Shown here in pieces: positions 8,376 to 15,727 of a DNA stretch of 33,394 nucleotides. Origin of the DNA: JAZKBN01 sp040388605 (lineage in GTDB: Bacteria; Bacteroidota; Bacteroidia; Cytophagales; Flexibacteraceae). The stretch covers positions 1-33,394 of the forward strand of contig JAZKBN010000035.1 in assembly GCA_040388605.1 (NCBI GenBank), given 5' to 3'. Within the stretch, counting starts at the first letter, position 1. Each line of letters begins with the position of its first letter. Below the pieces are notes generated by a model that was not told the DNA's origin, did not search any database, and saw only the letters and a program-made list of their open reading frames with translations. Both the position numbers and the translations under genes were made by a program.

Positions 8376-8699
8376 AGCTTTTTGTGGTTGATTTTAAAAA
8401 TTAAGGGGCTGAGCAGTATTTAAAAATGCCTTTGCCGTGGCAGCTTTTAAAAACGCTATCCCATAGCTGCATGCAAAATTGAGGGTATTAAAACCCTGTT
8501 GTATTACACAATTATTTCAAATGATTTAACAATTCACACCTGCCCTTAAACCTGAGCACCACCAGGCAGGCGAGAAAACAAAAAACACAAAACATTGAAT
8601 ACAAACATTTTAAGCTAAAAACATAAAAGCAGGTACCAATAAATGAAAAAAGCCTTTAACTCGGGGTTAGAGGCACAGTACTTAATAAACCCGAATAGT
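8376..8699. other. Intergenic region between YceI and AraC-type genes
   Basis: A 324-base stretch without a gene. Its right end holds the terminator of the AraC-type gene (8646-8674). Its left part is AT-rich leader for yceI, with a short inverted repeat GGGT-6-ACCC near 8490 and a near-match promoter just to its left. I see no small ORF or RNA gene. Confidence 0.5.
8646..8674 (-). terminator. Intrinsic terminator of the AraC-type gene
   Basis: GCCTTTAAC (8652-8660) pairs with GTTAGAGGC (8666-8674), with one non-Watson-Crick position and a five-base loop. On the minus strand the stem is followed by six T's. It lies 26 bases past the stop of the AraC-type gene and separates it from yceI. Confidence 0.7.
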
Positions 8700-9254
8700 T
8701 CAGGCAGAAACCGGCAGTCTTGGGTACTCGAACGTTCTGAAATGCGAGGGCGTAAAGCCGGTAATTTTCTTGAACTGCGTAGAAAGGTGCGATACGCTGG
8801 TATAATGCAGCAAGTCGGCAATTTCATTCATGTTCAGCTCATTATCGGCGAGGAGCTCTTTTACACGGCTTATTTTTTGGCCTATCAGGTATTTTTCAAT
8901 GGTTACACCCGAAACATGAGAAAACACATTTGCCAGGTAAGTATAATCAAGGTGCAGGCTTTGGGCGAGGTAATCTGAAAAACGCAGCTTCTTTTGCTCT
9001 GCAAGGCTGCGAACGAACTCGTTAATTACATTTTTGATTTTTTCAATCAGCATGCTCCGTTTATCGTCTACAAGCTCCAGGTCGAAAACCAACAATGCCA
9101 ACCGTATTTGCTCCCGTTTTATATCTGTTACTTTCTCAGATACATCTATATGCCCGAACTCCATTCTAAGAGGGTGTATGCCCAGCTTTTCCAACTCATC
9201 TCGCACAATGCGTTTGCAGCAGAGGCATACCATATTTTTAATGTATAATTTCAT
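8700..9254 (-). CDS. AraC-type regulator with HMA-like N-terminal domain
   Basis: A short (184 aa) AraC/XylS-family transcription factor. The C-terminal ~100 residues hold the double helix-turn-helix: a first HTH around YLAQSLHLDYTYLANVFSHV, the linker helix KYLIGQKISRVKELL, then the second HTH MNEIADLLHYTSVSHLSTQFKKITGFTPSHFR, which is the AraC signature. The first ~65 residues are not a cupin. They begin MKLYIKNMVCLCCKRIVRDELEKLG and resemble a ferredoxin-like heavy-metal-associated fold, with CxxC at residues 10-13 (C10, C12, C13). Similar fusions occur in other Bacteroidota. It ends in its own terminator, and a perfect 6-2-6 inverted repeat sits just before its start, which suits self-regulation. 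A role in sensing metals or thiols is inferred only. Confidence 0.85.
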   Translation of the reverse strand: MKLYIKNMVCLCCKRIVRDELEKLGIHPLRMEFGHIDVSEKVTDIKREQIRLALLVFDLELVDDKRSMLIEKIKNVINEFVRSLAEQKKLRFSDYLAQSLHLDYTYLANVFSHVSGVTIEKYLIGQKISRVKELLADNELNMNEIADLLHYTSVSHLSTQFKKITGFTPSHFRTFEYPRLPVSA

Positions 9255-9265
9255 AGCAGCAGGTT

Positions 9266-9279
9266 CTGAATGAATTCAG
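9266..9279. promoter_or_regulatory. Inverted repeat upstream of the AraC-type gene, possible operator
   Basis: CTGAAT-GA-ATTCAG is a perfect inverted repeat with a two-base spacer, 12 bases upstream of the AraC-type start codon. A regulator site is possible, but AraC proteins more often bind direct repeats, so the assignment is weak. Confidence 0.3.
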
Positions 9280-9550
9280 CATTAACTATGCCACAACATA
9301 TTTAAAACAATGAAAAAATATTAAATTTTTAAGAGACTGCTTTTCACATTGTTATATTGCCAAGTGCTGCTCACATAATTTCATTGGGAGCTTACGAATG
9401 GCTTTGCTGCTGACCGCTGACTCATCAGGAAATTAATATGGCTATGCGTTTTAATCACAGCTGTACTTAATTAAAACCAACTGATATTTCAGTATGCCGT
9501 AGTACATTGCCTGGCTGGTTACCATCATTAAATCTCAATCCCTGAAACAT

Positions 9551-9588
9551 AAAAAAGGCACCCTGCTCATATTGCTGAACAGGGTGCC
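9551..9588 (-). terminator. Intrinsic terminator of yidC
   Basis: GGCACCCTG (9557-9565) pairs perfectly with CAGGGTGCC (9580-9588) around a 14-base loop. On the minus strand it is followed by six T's. It lies just past the yidC stop. Confidence 0.85.
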
Positions 9589-9616
9589 GTTAAATATTCT
9601 AAACCGCAGATTAGAA

Positions 9617-11458
9617 TTATTTCTTCTTCTTACCGCCTTTGTCTTCGTTCTGCTTTTGCTCCTGGGCTGCCTTCATGGCATCTTCCAGGCGCTTCATAAA
9701 ACCGCCTTTAGGTGGCTTAACAGCATTCTTAGCCTTGGTTTCTTCCAGCTTCCTGCGAATGCTGGTATCATCCACAAATCGACGGATAATGATTTGCTGA
9801 ACAATACTTACCACGTTGCTTACCAGGTAATACAGGTTAAGGCCTGCAGGTAAAGTGTTCAGAATAAGCATAAAGCCTACCGGCATAACATAGCCCATGT
9901 ATTGCATAGGGCCGGTTACGGTACTTGTTTGGTTGTTATACCATGTGAGCACCAATGTACTGGCGGTCATAAGTATGGTAAATAAGCTTACGTGCGATCC
10001 GTAACCGAAAGGTACGGTGAAGGGCAGGGTAAACACGCTGTCGTAAGTGCTCAGGTCATGGGCCCACAGGAAGCTTTCCTGGCGCAGCTCCACCGAATTC
10101 GGGAAGAAGTTGAACATAGCGAACAGGATTGGCAATTGCAGCAGCAAAGGAATACAGCCGCTGAGCGGGTTAATACCCACCTGTTGGTAAAGCTTCATCT
10201 GCTCGGCCTGAATTTTCTGCTGATCGTCGCCGTATTGGGCTTTAAGCTCATCAAGCTCGGGCTTAAGCACTTTCATGCGGGCCATGCCTATATAGCTGCG
10301 GTAGCTGAGCGGGAACAGCAGGGTTTTAAGCAAGAGCACCAGGATTATAATAATAATGCCGTAGCTGCTTATAAAGCCTTCCAGGAAATGGAAAACGTTA
10401 ACTACCACGTACCTGTTAATTAGGTTAATAACAGGGTAGCCAAGGTAAACGTTCTTGTGGTAACCGTCGGTTACATCAATAAGGGTTTTGTATTTGTTGG
10501 GGCCGAAGTACCAGGTATAGGCTGCGCCTGTTTTCAGGTCGTTGGCGGGAATGTTTAATTCGGCATGCAGGGTTTTTATGTCGTTGCTGTCGTTCAGGTT
10601 GGTCACGCTGCGCATATTGGCGCCGTCGAAACGGTTGCCGGCAATAATGCCCACGTTAAAGAACTTTTGCTTCAGCGATACCCATTTCATAGGCTTGGCC
10701 GAAGAAACCGTTTGCTCATCGAGCTTGGCCTCGCCCAGGTTATCGAACTCGCCTTCGGCATCGTAATAGTTAACGGTGGCTGTTGTGCGGCTCAGGTTAA
10801 TGTCTTTTTCGAGGCGGGCAATCTTATCATCTAAAACCAGCTGCGCGGGCGCATTAGCCAATTGGCCTTCAAGGCCCGATGTTTTAATGGTATAGTTCAG
10901 CAAAAAGCCTTTAGCGGGCAGGGTATAAACCTGGTCTATATACCTGCCTGCCCCTGCCGAAACCCTGAATGCAATGGATTGCGCACCCTGCCCGTTTTTC
11001 TCAATCGGGAGAGCGTTTGCATACAGGTCGGTAAGGTCGGTTTTGCCGGTAAGCAGGGGTATGCTCAGGCGGGTAGTGCTTTTACCGGGACTCAGGAGCA
11101 GCAAAGGCTTTTTATCCCAGGTTTTGTATTGCTTCAGCTCGGCTGTTTTAATGGTTCCGCCTTTTGTGCTGAAGGTTAAGCGCAGCTGGTCGTTCTCAAG
11201 CACAATGCTGCTGTCTTTACCATGCAGGTTTTCAGCCAATGCGCCGAATTTTTGGCGTTCTTCTGCTGTTACGCTGTCCGTGGCTGCGGCTTTTGCTGTG
11301 GTATCGGTTGCGGCTGCTTCGGCGCTTTTGGCGCGGGCGGCGGCAGTTGCAACAGGCTTTTTGGCTTCAGGAGGCGGTGGCGGCGGAGCGAAAAAAGTAT
11401 AATAGGTCAGCAACACGGTGAAAATGAGCACCATGCCGGTGATGTAATTTCTGTCCAT
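9617..11458 (-). CDS. yidC: Membrane protein insertase YidC
   Basis: YidC inserts and folds inner-membrane proteins, alone or with SecYEG. I chose the ATG at 11458, giving MDRNYITGMVLIFTVLL and 613 aa: the first membrane segment begins exactly there, as in other Bacteroidota YidC, while the upstream extension has no similarity. Order: TM1 (about 6-24), a Pro-run and Ala/Lys-rich linker, a large periplasmic P1 beta domain (about 60-340), then the conserved insertase core. Core landmarks are FISSYGIIIIILVLLLKTLLFPL, the amphipathic LKPELDELKAQYGDD hairpin, QQVGINPLSGCIPLLLQLPI and LPAGLNLYYLVSN. The tail is lysine-rich (KGGKKKK), as is common for ribosome contact. It has its own strong terminator and a divergent promoter region. 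Confidence 0.96.
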   Translation of the reverse strand: MDRNYITGMVLIFTVLLTYYTFFAPPPPPPEAKKPVATAAARAKSAEAAATDTTAKAAATDSVTAEERQKFGALAENLHGKDSSIVLENDQLRLTFSTKGGTIKTAELKQYKTWDKKPLLLLSPGKSTTRLSIPLLTGKTDLTDLYANALPIEKNGQGAQSIAFRVSAGAGRYIDQVYTLPAKGFLLNYTIKTSGLEGQLANAPAQLVLDDKIARLEKDINLSRTTATVNYYDAEGEFDNLGEAKLDEQTVSSAKPMKWVSLKQKFFNVGIIAGNRFDGANMRSVTNLNDSNDIKTLHAELNIPANDLKTGAAYTWYFGPNKYKTLIDVTDGYHKNVYLGYPVINLINRYVVVNVFHFLEGFISSYGIIIIILVLLLKTLLFPLSYRSYIGMARMKVLKPELDELKAQYGDDQQKIQAEQMKLYQQVGINPLSGCIPLLLQLPILFAMFNFFPNSVELRQESFLWAHDLSTYDSVFTLPFTVPFGYGSHVSLFTILMTASTLVLTWYNNQTSTVTGPMQYMGYVMPVGFMLILNTLPAGLNLYYLVSNVVSIVQQIIIRRFVDDTSIRRKLEETKAKNAVKPPKGGFMKRLEDAMKAAQEQKQNEDKGGKKKK

Positions 11459-11610
11459 TTCGGAAATTAAGGAGCGGGTTGGGGAATGTGGTTCGCCGTA
11501 AAACCATAAGCACCGGCATTTTACCGGGAATTTATTGGCTATATTAGCCGACGAATCTGTTTTAATGGGCCCGCCGGGCTGCAAAACAGGGCGGAACCAA
11601 AACGAAGGCG

Positions 11611-11618
11611 CAAATTTA
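11611..11618 (-). promoter_or_regulatory. Bacteroidota -7 element, probable yidC promoter
   Basis: The minus strand reads TAAATTTGCG, an exact TAnnTTTG match, about 150 bases upstream of the yidC start. No TTG at the usual -33 spacing. Confidence 0.35.
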
Positions 11619-11653
11619 GGCACAAAAACTGAAAGCCTTGTGTTGAAAAACAG

Positions 11654-11661
11654 TAATTTTG
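11654..11661 (+). promoter_or_regulatory. Bacteroidota -7 element for the GT-C gene
   Basis: The plus strand reads TAATTTTGCGG, an exact TAnnTTTG match, 138 bases before the ATG at 11800 and only 36 bases from the oppositely oriented yidC element. TTG triplets lie upstream but at shorter than usual spacing. Confidence 0.35.
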
Positions 11662-11799
11662 CGGCCTCGTTGAGCAGGCAGCCAATAAGGGTAAGGGGGT
11701 AAAGGCAGGAATTAACAATTAACGTTAAAAAGCAAAACCCCGAACCGGCGGCAGGCCAACCATTTTAAATTATTGTCCTGAAGCTATTCAGGCACCTGA

Positions 11800-13443
11800 A
11801 TGAGAGCAAAACCACAGCCCGAAGATTACCTTCTTTATATTTTACTGGCGGTTGTTCCGTTTGTTTTTCATACTGTTTCGCACTTTTCGGTCCCTTACCT
11901 GTCAGACGATTCTTTAATTACCCTGCGCAGCGCCCGGAATTTTTCGGATGGCTTGGGCATGGTTTTTAACCCCGGTCAATTCATTTTAGCCAATGCGGGC
12001 TACCTGTATATTTTCATTGCCGGTATATATTACACACTGTTCAACCCGCAGGCAGCATTGCATGCCACAGTGCTCAGCAATATACTTTTCCATTGCATTA
12101 CACTGGTGCTCATAGGGCGCGAGCTTGTGCACCTGAACCCGTTAGCGCTGAAAAGGTCTGCTAAAATATCTAAATGGCGTGCGCCGGCATTCAGGCTGGC
12201 GGTATTGGCAGGGCTTTGCTGCCTTTCGCTGCACGTATCGCCATGGGTTACCGGGGGCGATGAAAACCAGCTTTTTATGCTTTTAACCATGTATGCCTTT
12301 TTTAAATATACGCACGGAAAGCAAAAGTTTGCCGTTTGGTTGGCCATGCTCAGCCTTTGGGTAAACCCTGCCGGCATTTTGGTTTATTTTGTTCTGCTTT
12401 TCAGCAGCATATTTACAGACCAACGCCTGCGCCTCAGCCTTACGGTTCCGGTTATCGCGTTGGGCCTTCCCTGGCTGCTTATTAATTATACCTGCTACAA
12501 TTCGTTGTTGCCCTTAAGCATAGATGTGGCCCGGCAAACAGAACGTATGCATTTAGGCAATATTACCAATATGCTTTTTAGCCTTATGATTGGCGTTAAG
12601 GCAGGTGTTGCGGTCTTATTACCTGTAATATTGGTGCCTGTACTTACAATCAGGTTCAGCCCCGGGTTGCGCAGCTTTGCGGCATTTATTGCCTTATACC
12701 TGCTTTTGTTTATGTTCAGCGGTGTGTTTATGCAAACAGAGCAGCAGGCATATATTATAGTATTCGGCTGGTGGGTGCTGGCCGTAGCCGGCTTTGCTGC
12801 CTTAACCGAAAGCCTTGCCCTGAGCCGTCTCAAAACCGGGCCTAAAACAGTGGTTGCCTTATTGGTAACAGCGCTTGCAGGCCTGCTTTTCGGGAAGGAG
12901 GCGAAGCACATAACCGGCGAAGTTCAGCCTGCACTTGCTTACAGGTACGAAGCAGGAATGGCGCACGCAGCGGAAGTATCTGAGATACTTGTACGTTCCG
13001 GCATGAAGAAAAAAGGCAGGGTGCTCGTTTCAGAAATCGGAAGCGTGGCTTATTTCAACGAGGTATCTGCTAAAGGAGAAGGTTTGTACAACCTGCTCAA
13101 CTACCAAAACGACATAAGGCTCGTACAGCCTGATTTTGTTTACAGCGATTACGCAGGCCGAACTTCGGCATTGGTGCAGCATGTACATGCATTGTCGGGG
13201 CACAGTATGGCTGGTACAGGCATTGCAGATGATACGCAGGAAACTGCCCTGGTTCTGAAAAAAGTACGCCCGGCTGCCCTGGTGCTCAGCCCCGTAGAGT
13301 ACGATGCCAATATGAAGGCCGGCAACCTGGAGCATTACAGCATTGCAGGTATTTCTTCTGTTCAGGAATTGGCGGAAAGTAATAAAGACATACCGGGAAC
13401 AAGCGTGCCTGTTGAAATGTATGTGATGATTAGGAAAAAGTAG
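11800..13443 (+). CDS. GT-C fold glycosyltransferase-like polytopic membrane protein
   Basis: A 547-aa membrane protein with about ten to eleven hydrophobic segments over the first ~370 residues, then a soluble C-terminal domain. Near the N-terminus, after the first membrane segment, YLSDDSLITLRSARNFSDGLGMVFNPG matches the first periplasmic loop of GT-C transferases (ArnT, PMT, AftB types), where an acidic pair binds the lipid-phosphate sugar donor. The C-terminal part has RVLVSEIGSVAYFNEV and FVYSDYAGRTSALVQH, as in family relatives with an 'IG...Y' motif. Such enzymes move a sugar from a polyprenyl-phosphate carrier to a lipid or polymer in the periplasm. It may form a unit with the small exported protein 32 nt downstream. 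Donor and acceptor are unknown. Confidence 0.7.
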   Translation: MRAKPQPEDYLLYILLAVVPFVFHTVSHFSVPYLSDDSLITLRSARNFSDGLGMVFNPGQFILANAGYLYIFIAGIYYTLFNPQAALHATVLSNILFHCITLVLIGRELVHLNPLALKRSAKISKWRAPAFRLAVLAGLCCLSLHVSPWVTGGDENQLFMLLTMYAFFKYTHGKQKFAVWLAMLSLWVNPAGILVYFVLLFSSIFTDQRLRLSLTVPVIALGLPWLLINYTCYNSLLPLSIDVARQTERMHLGNITNMLFSLMIGVKAGVAVLLPVILVPVLTIRFSPGLRSFAAFIALYLLLFMFSGVFMQTEQQAYIIVFGWWVLAVAGFAALTESLALSRLKTGPKTVVALLVTALAGLLFGKEAKHITGEVQPALAYRYEAGMAHAAEVSEILVRSGMKKKGRVLVSEIGSVAYFNEVSAKGEGLYNLLNYQNDIRLVQPDFVYSDYAGRTSALVQHVHALSGHSMAGTGIADDTQETALVLKKVRPAALVLSPVEYDANMKAGNLEHYSIAGISSVQELAESNKDIPGTSVPVEMYVMIRKK

Positions 13444-13475
13444 GGCTACATGGCAGGTAAATACTATATTTAAAC

Positions 13476-14030
13476 ATGAAGTTTTGTATCGTATTTTCGG
13501 CCTTCATTTTTACATGCATATTTTGCCCCGCGCAAAGGGCATTTACTGACGAGGAACTTGTGCGCGAGTTTCCTAAACGGGAAAAAAAGTTCAAACTGTC
13601 CGGACTTCCGTTTGTTATGCCTGATACATCAGTTTTGTCGGTTAATGCCGTATATGTACTGGAAATGGTGGAAGACAGGTATGAAAATCATGTAGTTACA
13701 GGACAGGATACCGGTTACATATACATGAGGTTCTTCAATAACGGCAGGGTTTTCTTTAGCTTTGCGTATCTGAGCTGCCCGGCTACATACCAATTTAATG
13801 ACCTTACATATGGCAAATTCGGCAGATACATAGTAAACGGTGATGAAATAAAAGCAGAGCTATTTATGAATCGCCAGTACGGTATTATGTACATGTATGC
13901 CAAGCCGGTAAAAAACGGAATTCAGTTTTTTAAGTTATCCGGAAGAGGAATCGGGGAGAAATTAATGGTAACTAAGACCACAGAAGGAGGCTTTTACCGC
14001 AAAAAATATGTTTCATTAAACGCCTATTAG
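13476..14030 (+). CDS. Small exported protein of unknown function
   Basis: I do not recognise this 184-aa protein. It begins with a signal peptide (MKFCIVFSAFIFTCIFCPAQ). The mature part is mostly beta-strand-like with many aromatic residues (YIYMRFFNNGRVFFSFAYLSC, YGIMYMYAKPV), suggesting a small beta barrel or sandwich in the periplasm. The central pattern 'GYIYMRFFNNGRVFFS' resembles the strand pairs of generic Bacteroidota lipoprotein/TIGR-type domains, but a signal-peptidase II lipobox is not convincing. It starts 32 nt after the GT-C gene in the same direction, so co-transcription is likely. A paired hairpin at 14044-14065 follows it. Confidence 0.7.
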   Translation: MKFCIVFSAFIFTCIFCPAQRAFTDEELVREFPKREKKFKLSGLPFVMPDTSVLSVNAVYVLEMVEDRYENHVVTGQDTGYIYMRFFNNGRVFFSFAYLSCPATYQFNDLTYGKFGRYIVNGDEIKAELFMNRQYGIMYMYAKPVKNGIQFFKLSGRGIGEKLMVTKTTEGGFYRKKYVSLNAY

Positions 14031-14043
14031 ACTCCCGCCTGAT

Positions 14044-14065
14044 ACAGGCTAAAAATTCAGCCTGT
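14044..14065. terminator. Stem-loop between convergent genes
   Basis: ACAGGCT (14044-14050) pairs with AGCCTGT (14059-14065) around an eight-base AT-rich loop, midway between two convergent stops. T-runs are short on both sides, so a weak bidirectional terminator is the best reading. Confidence 0.5.
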
Positions 14066-14103
14066 AAACCCTAAAACCCCACAAATAAAAAGTTGTGCCT
14101 TTC

Positions 14104-14373
14104 CTAATTCGCAGGCGTTAAGTTTACGGCCATCACGCTTATTACTTCGGGTACGGCACGCATAATGGCATCTTCAACACCGGCCCTGAGGGTCATGGCG
14201 CTCATGGGGCAGGTGCCGCATGCGCCAAGAAGCTCCAGCTTAACGGCTCCGTCTGTTGTAATTTCCTGAACACGCACATTTCCACCGTCGGCCTGTAAAT
14301 AGGGACGAATATTATCCAGTGCTTTTTCAACCCTTGCCATTAAAGGATGGGCTTGTGTTTCAATTAGTTCCAT
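14104..14373 (-). CDS. NifU C-terminal domain (Nfu-type) Fe-S carrier
   Basis: An 89-aa stand-alone Nfu domain, which carries a [4Fe-4S] cluster between two subunits and passes it to apo-proteins. The signature is complete: VEKALDNIRPYLQADGGNV at residues 15-33, then LLGACGTCPMSAMTLRAGVE with the cluster ligands C52 and C55. The size is normal for Bacteroidota single-domain Nfu proteins. It is convergent with the preceding exported-protein gene and divergent from the Ppx/GppA gene, with an exact TAnnTTTG element at 14428-14435. It is not beside suf genes here. Confidence 0.93.
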   Translation of the reverse strand: MELIETQAHPLMARVEKALDNIRPYLQADGGNVRVQEITTDGAVKLELLGACGTCPMSAMTLRAGVEDAIMRAVPEVISVMAVNLTPAN

Positions 14374-14427
14374 TAATTTTATATAATTTCAAGCGGGCTT
14401 AACCAGAATCTTAATCGGCCTGCAAGG

Positions 14428-14435
14428 CAAATATA
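14428..14435 (-). promoter_or_regulatory. Bacteroidota -7 element for the Nfu gene
   Basis: The minus strand reads TATATTTGCC, an exact TAnnTTTG match, about 55 bases upstream of the Nfu ATG at 14373. Confidence 0.5.
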
Positions 14436-14491
14436 CATTAAAATTACGAAATTCCCGAATCGGGCGGGGCTGCCCGCAAAGAGCCCGGGCT

Positions 14492-15565
14492 ATGGAACAA
14501 AACACGAATAATCATTCATTGAGCGGCAGCCCTGAACCGGGCATAAGCGCGCGACCCAATCAGTTACTGGCCGTAATAGATATGGGTACCAATACCTTTC
14601 ATTTAAGCATAGTCAGCGTAAGCCCGGCAGAAAATCTGCCTGCAACGAGCGCAGGCCACAAACCGACTGCGCCAAAGTTCAAATCGGTTTACAGCGAAAA
14701 AACCGGTGTAAAGCTGGGCGAAAAAGGCATAAACAAAGGCCATATTACCGAGGCTGCCATACAGCGCGCCCTTGATACCATGCGCAAATTTGCCGGCATC
14801 ATAAAAGAGCACGGCCTTAATCCGGCCGATACCATGGCAACCGCCACCAGCGCCGTTCGCTGCGCCGAAAACGGTAAAGATTTTTGCAGCCGTATTTTCG
14901 CAGAAACAGGCATATCAGTTAACGTAATTGGCGGGAATGAAGAAGCCACCCTCATTTATGAAGGCGTAAAAGCAGCGGGCGGTCTTAATACTGAATCTTA
15001 CTCGCTGCTCATGGATATCGGGGGTGGCAGTGTGGAATTCATCATCGGCAACCAGGCGGGCCCTGTCTGGATGCAAAGCTTTGAAATTGGCTGCCTGCGC
15101 CTTGTTGACCTGTTTGTTCAGCACGACCCCATTTTGCCTGAAGAAATCGGGGCGCTGCATACACATGCGCTTAATATGCTGCAACCCATGTTTGACGCTG
15201 CAAAGGCCTGTTTGCCGCGCACGTTGGCAGGGTCCAGCGGTACTTTCGATACCCTGTATGAAATGTATGCAAAAGCGCTCCCTGAAAATAAAGGGAGCTT
15301 CAGTTTTGAGGCGGGTAATTGCTATGCACTGCCTGTTGAAGCTTACAGGCCCCTTGCCCATGATATTTTGCATAAAAACCGCGAAGATCGCCTGGCTATG
15401 CCGGGTATGATTCCCCTCCGTGTCGATTTGGCAGTGCCGGCAGTATGCCTTATAGATTTGGTGCTGGCAGAGCTGCCCTTTCCCGGCGGAATTTTGGTAA
15501 GCACCTATGCCCTTAAAGAGGGCGTTTTAACAAGGGCATTAGCTGATTCTGCCCGAACCAAATAA
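14492..15565 (+). CDS. Ppx/GppA family exopolyphosphatase
   Basis: A 357-aa member of the Ppx/GppA phosphatases (actin-like ASKHA fold), which remove terminal phosphate from polyphosphate or convert pppGpp to ppGpp. ATP-fold motifs are seen in order: LLAVIDMGTNTFHLSIV (phosphate 1), ATATSAVRCAENGKDF, VNVIGGNEEATLIYEGV, LLMDIGGGSVEFII (phosphate 2), FEIGCLRLVDLF and the later TLAGSSGTFDTL. The C-terminal HD-like domain of long Ppx enzymes is missing, as in short Bacteroidota versions. A ~27-aa polar N-terminal extension precedes the fold, and the true start could be later. The gene is divergent from the Nfu gene and upstream of the S41 protease. Confidence 0.9.
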   Translation: MEQNTNNHSLSGSPEPGISARPNQLLAVIDMGTNTFHLSIVSVSPAENLPATSAGHKPTAPKFKSVYSEKTGVKLGEKGINKGHITEAAIQRALDTMRKFAGIIKEHGLNPADTMATATSAVRCAENGKDFCSRIFAETGISVNVIGGNEEATLIYEGVKAAGGLNTESYSLLMDIGGGSVEFIIGNQAGPVWMQSFEIGCLRLVDLFVQHDPILPEEIGALHTHALNMLQPMFDAAKACLPRTLAGSSGTFDTLYEMYAKALPENKGSFSFEAGNCYALPVEAYRPLAHDILHKNREDRLAMPGMIPLRVDLAVPAVCLIDLVLAELPFPGGILVSTYALKEGVLTRALADSARTK

Positions 15566-15727
15566 AAAAAGGGTCTTGGTTTGTTAAAAACGAACGTTTG
15601 ATTGCCCTGCATACCGTTTATCAAATAAAAGATTGCCTTTAGGCGTTTTAAGGGAAATTTGTATATTGTCCGTTCGTTATAGATGCGCAGCCAAACGGGC
15701 ACATTACTTGCAGAACCATTGCCGAAT

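Larger units (their letters stand above)
9255..9616. other. Intergenic region between AraC-type gene and yidC
   Basis: A 362-base stretch without a gene. It contains the inverted repeat at 9266-9279, an AT-rich stretch at about 9300-9330 likely to be the AraC-type promoter area, and the yidC terminator at 9551-9588. Nothing was seen between about 9360 and 9550. Confidence 0.5.
11459..11799. other. Divergent promoter region between yidC and GT-C gene
   Basis: A 341-base region without a gene between two divergent genes. It holds the facing promoter elements at 11611-11618 and 11654-11661 and long leaders for both genes. No riboswitch or small ORF was recognised. Confidence 0.5.

Noticed and set aside
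9360..9550. Possible small gene or RNA in the gap before the yidC terminator
   Set aside because: No ORF with a start and family resemblance, no promoter match and no stable fold was seen.
15557..15590. Possible terminator after the Ppx/GppA gene
   Set aside because: AACCAA and TTGGTT can pair, but the stem is six AT-rich base pairs with a 14-base loop and no clear T-run.
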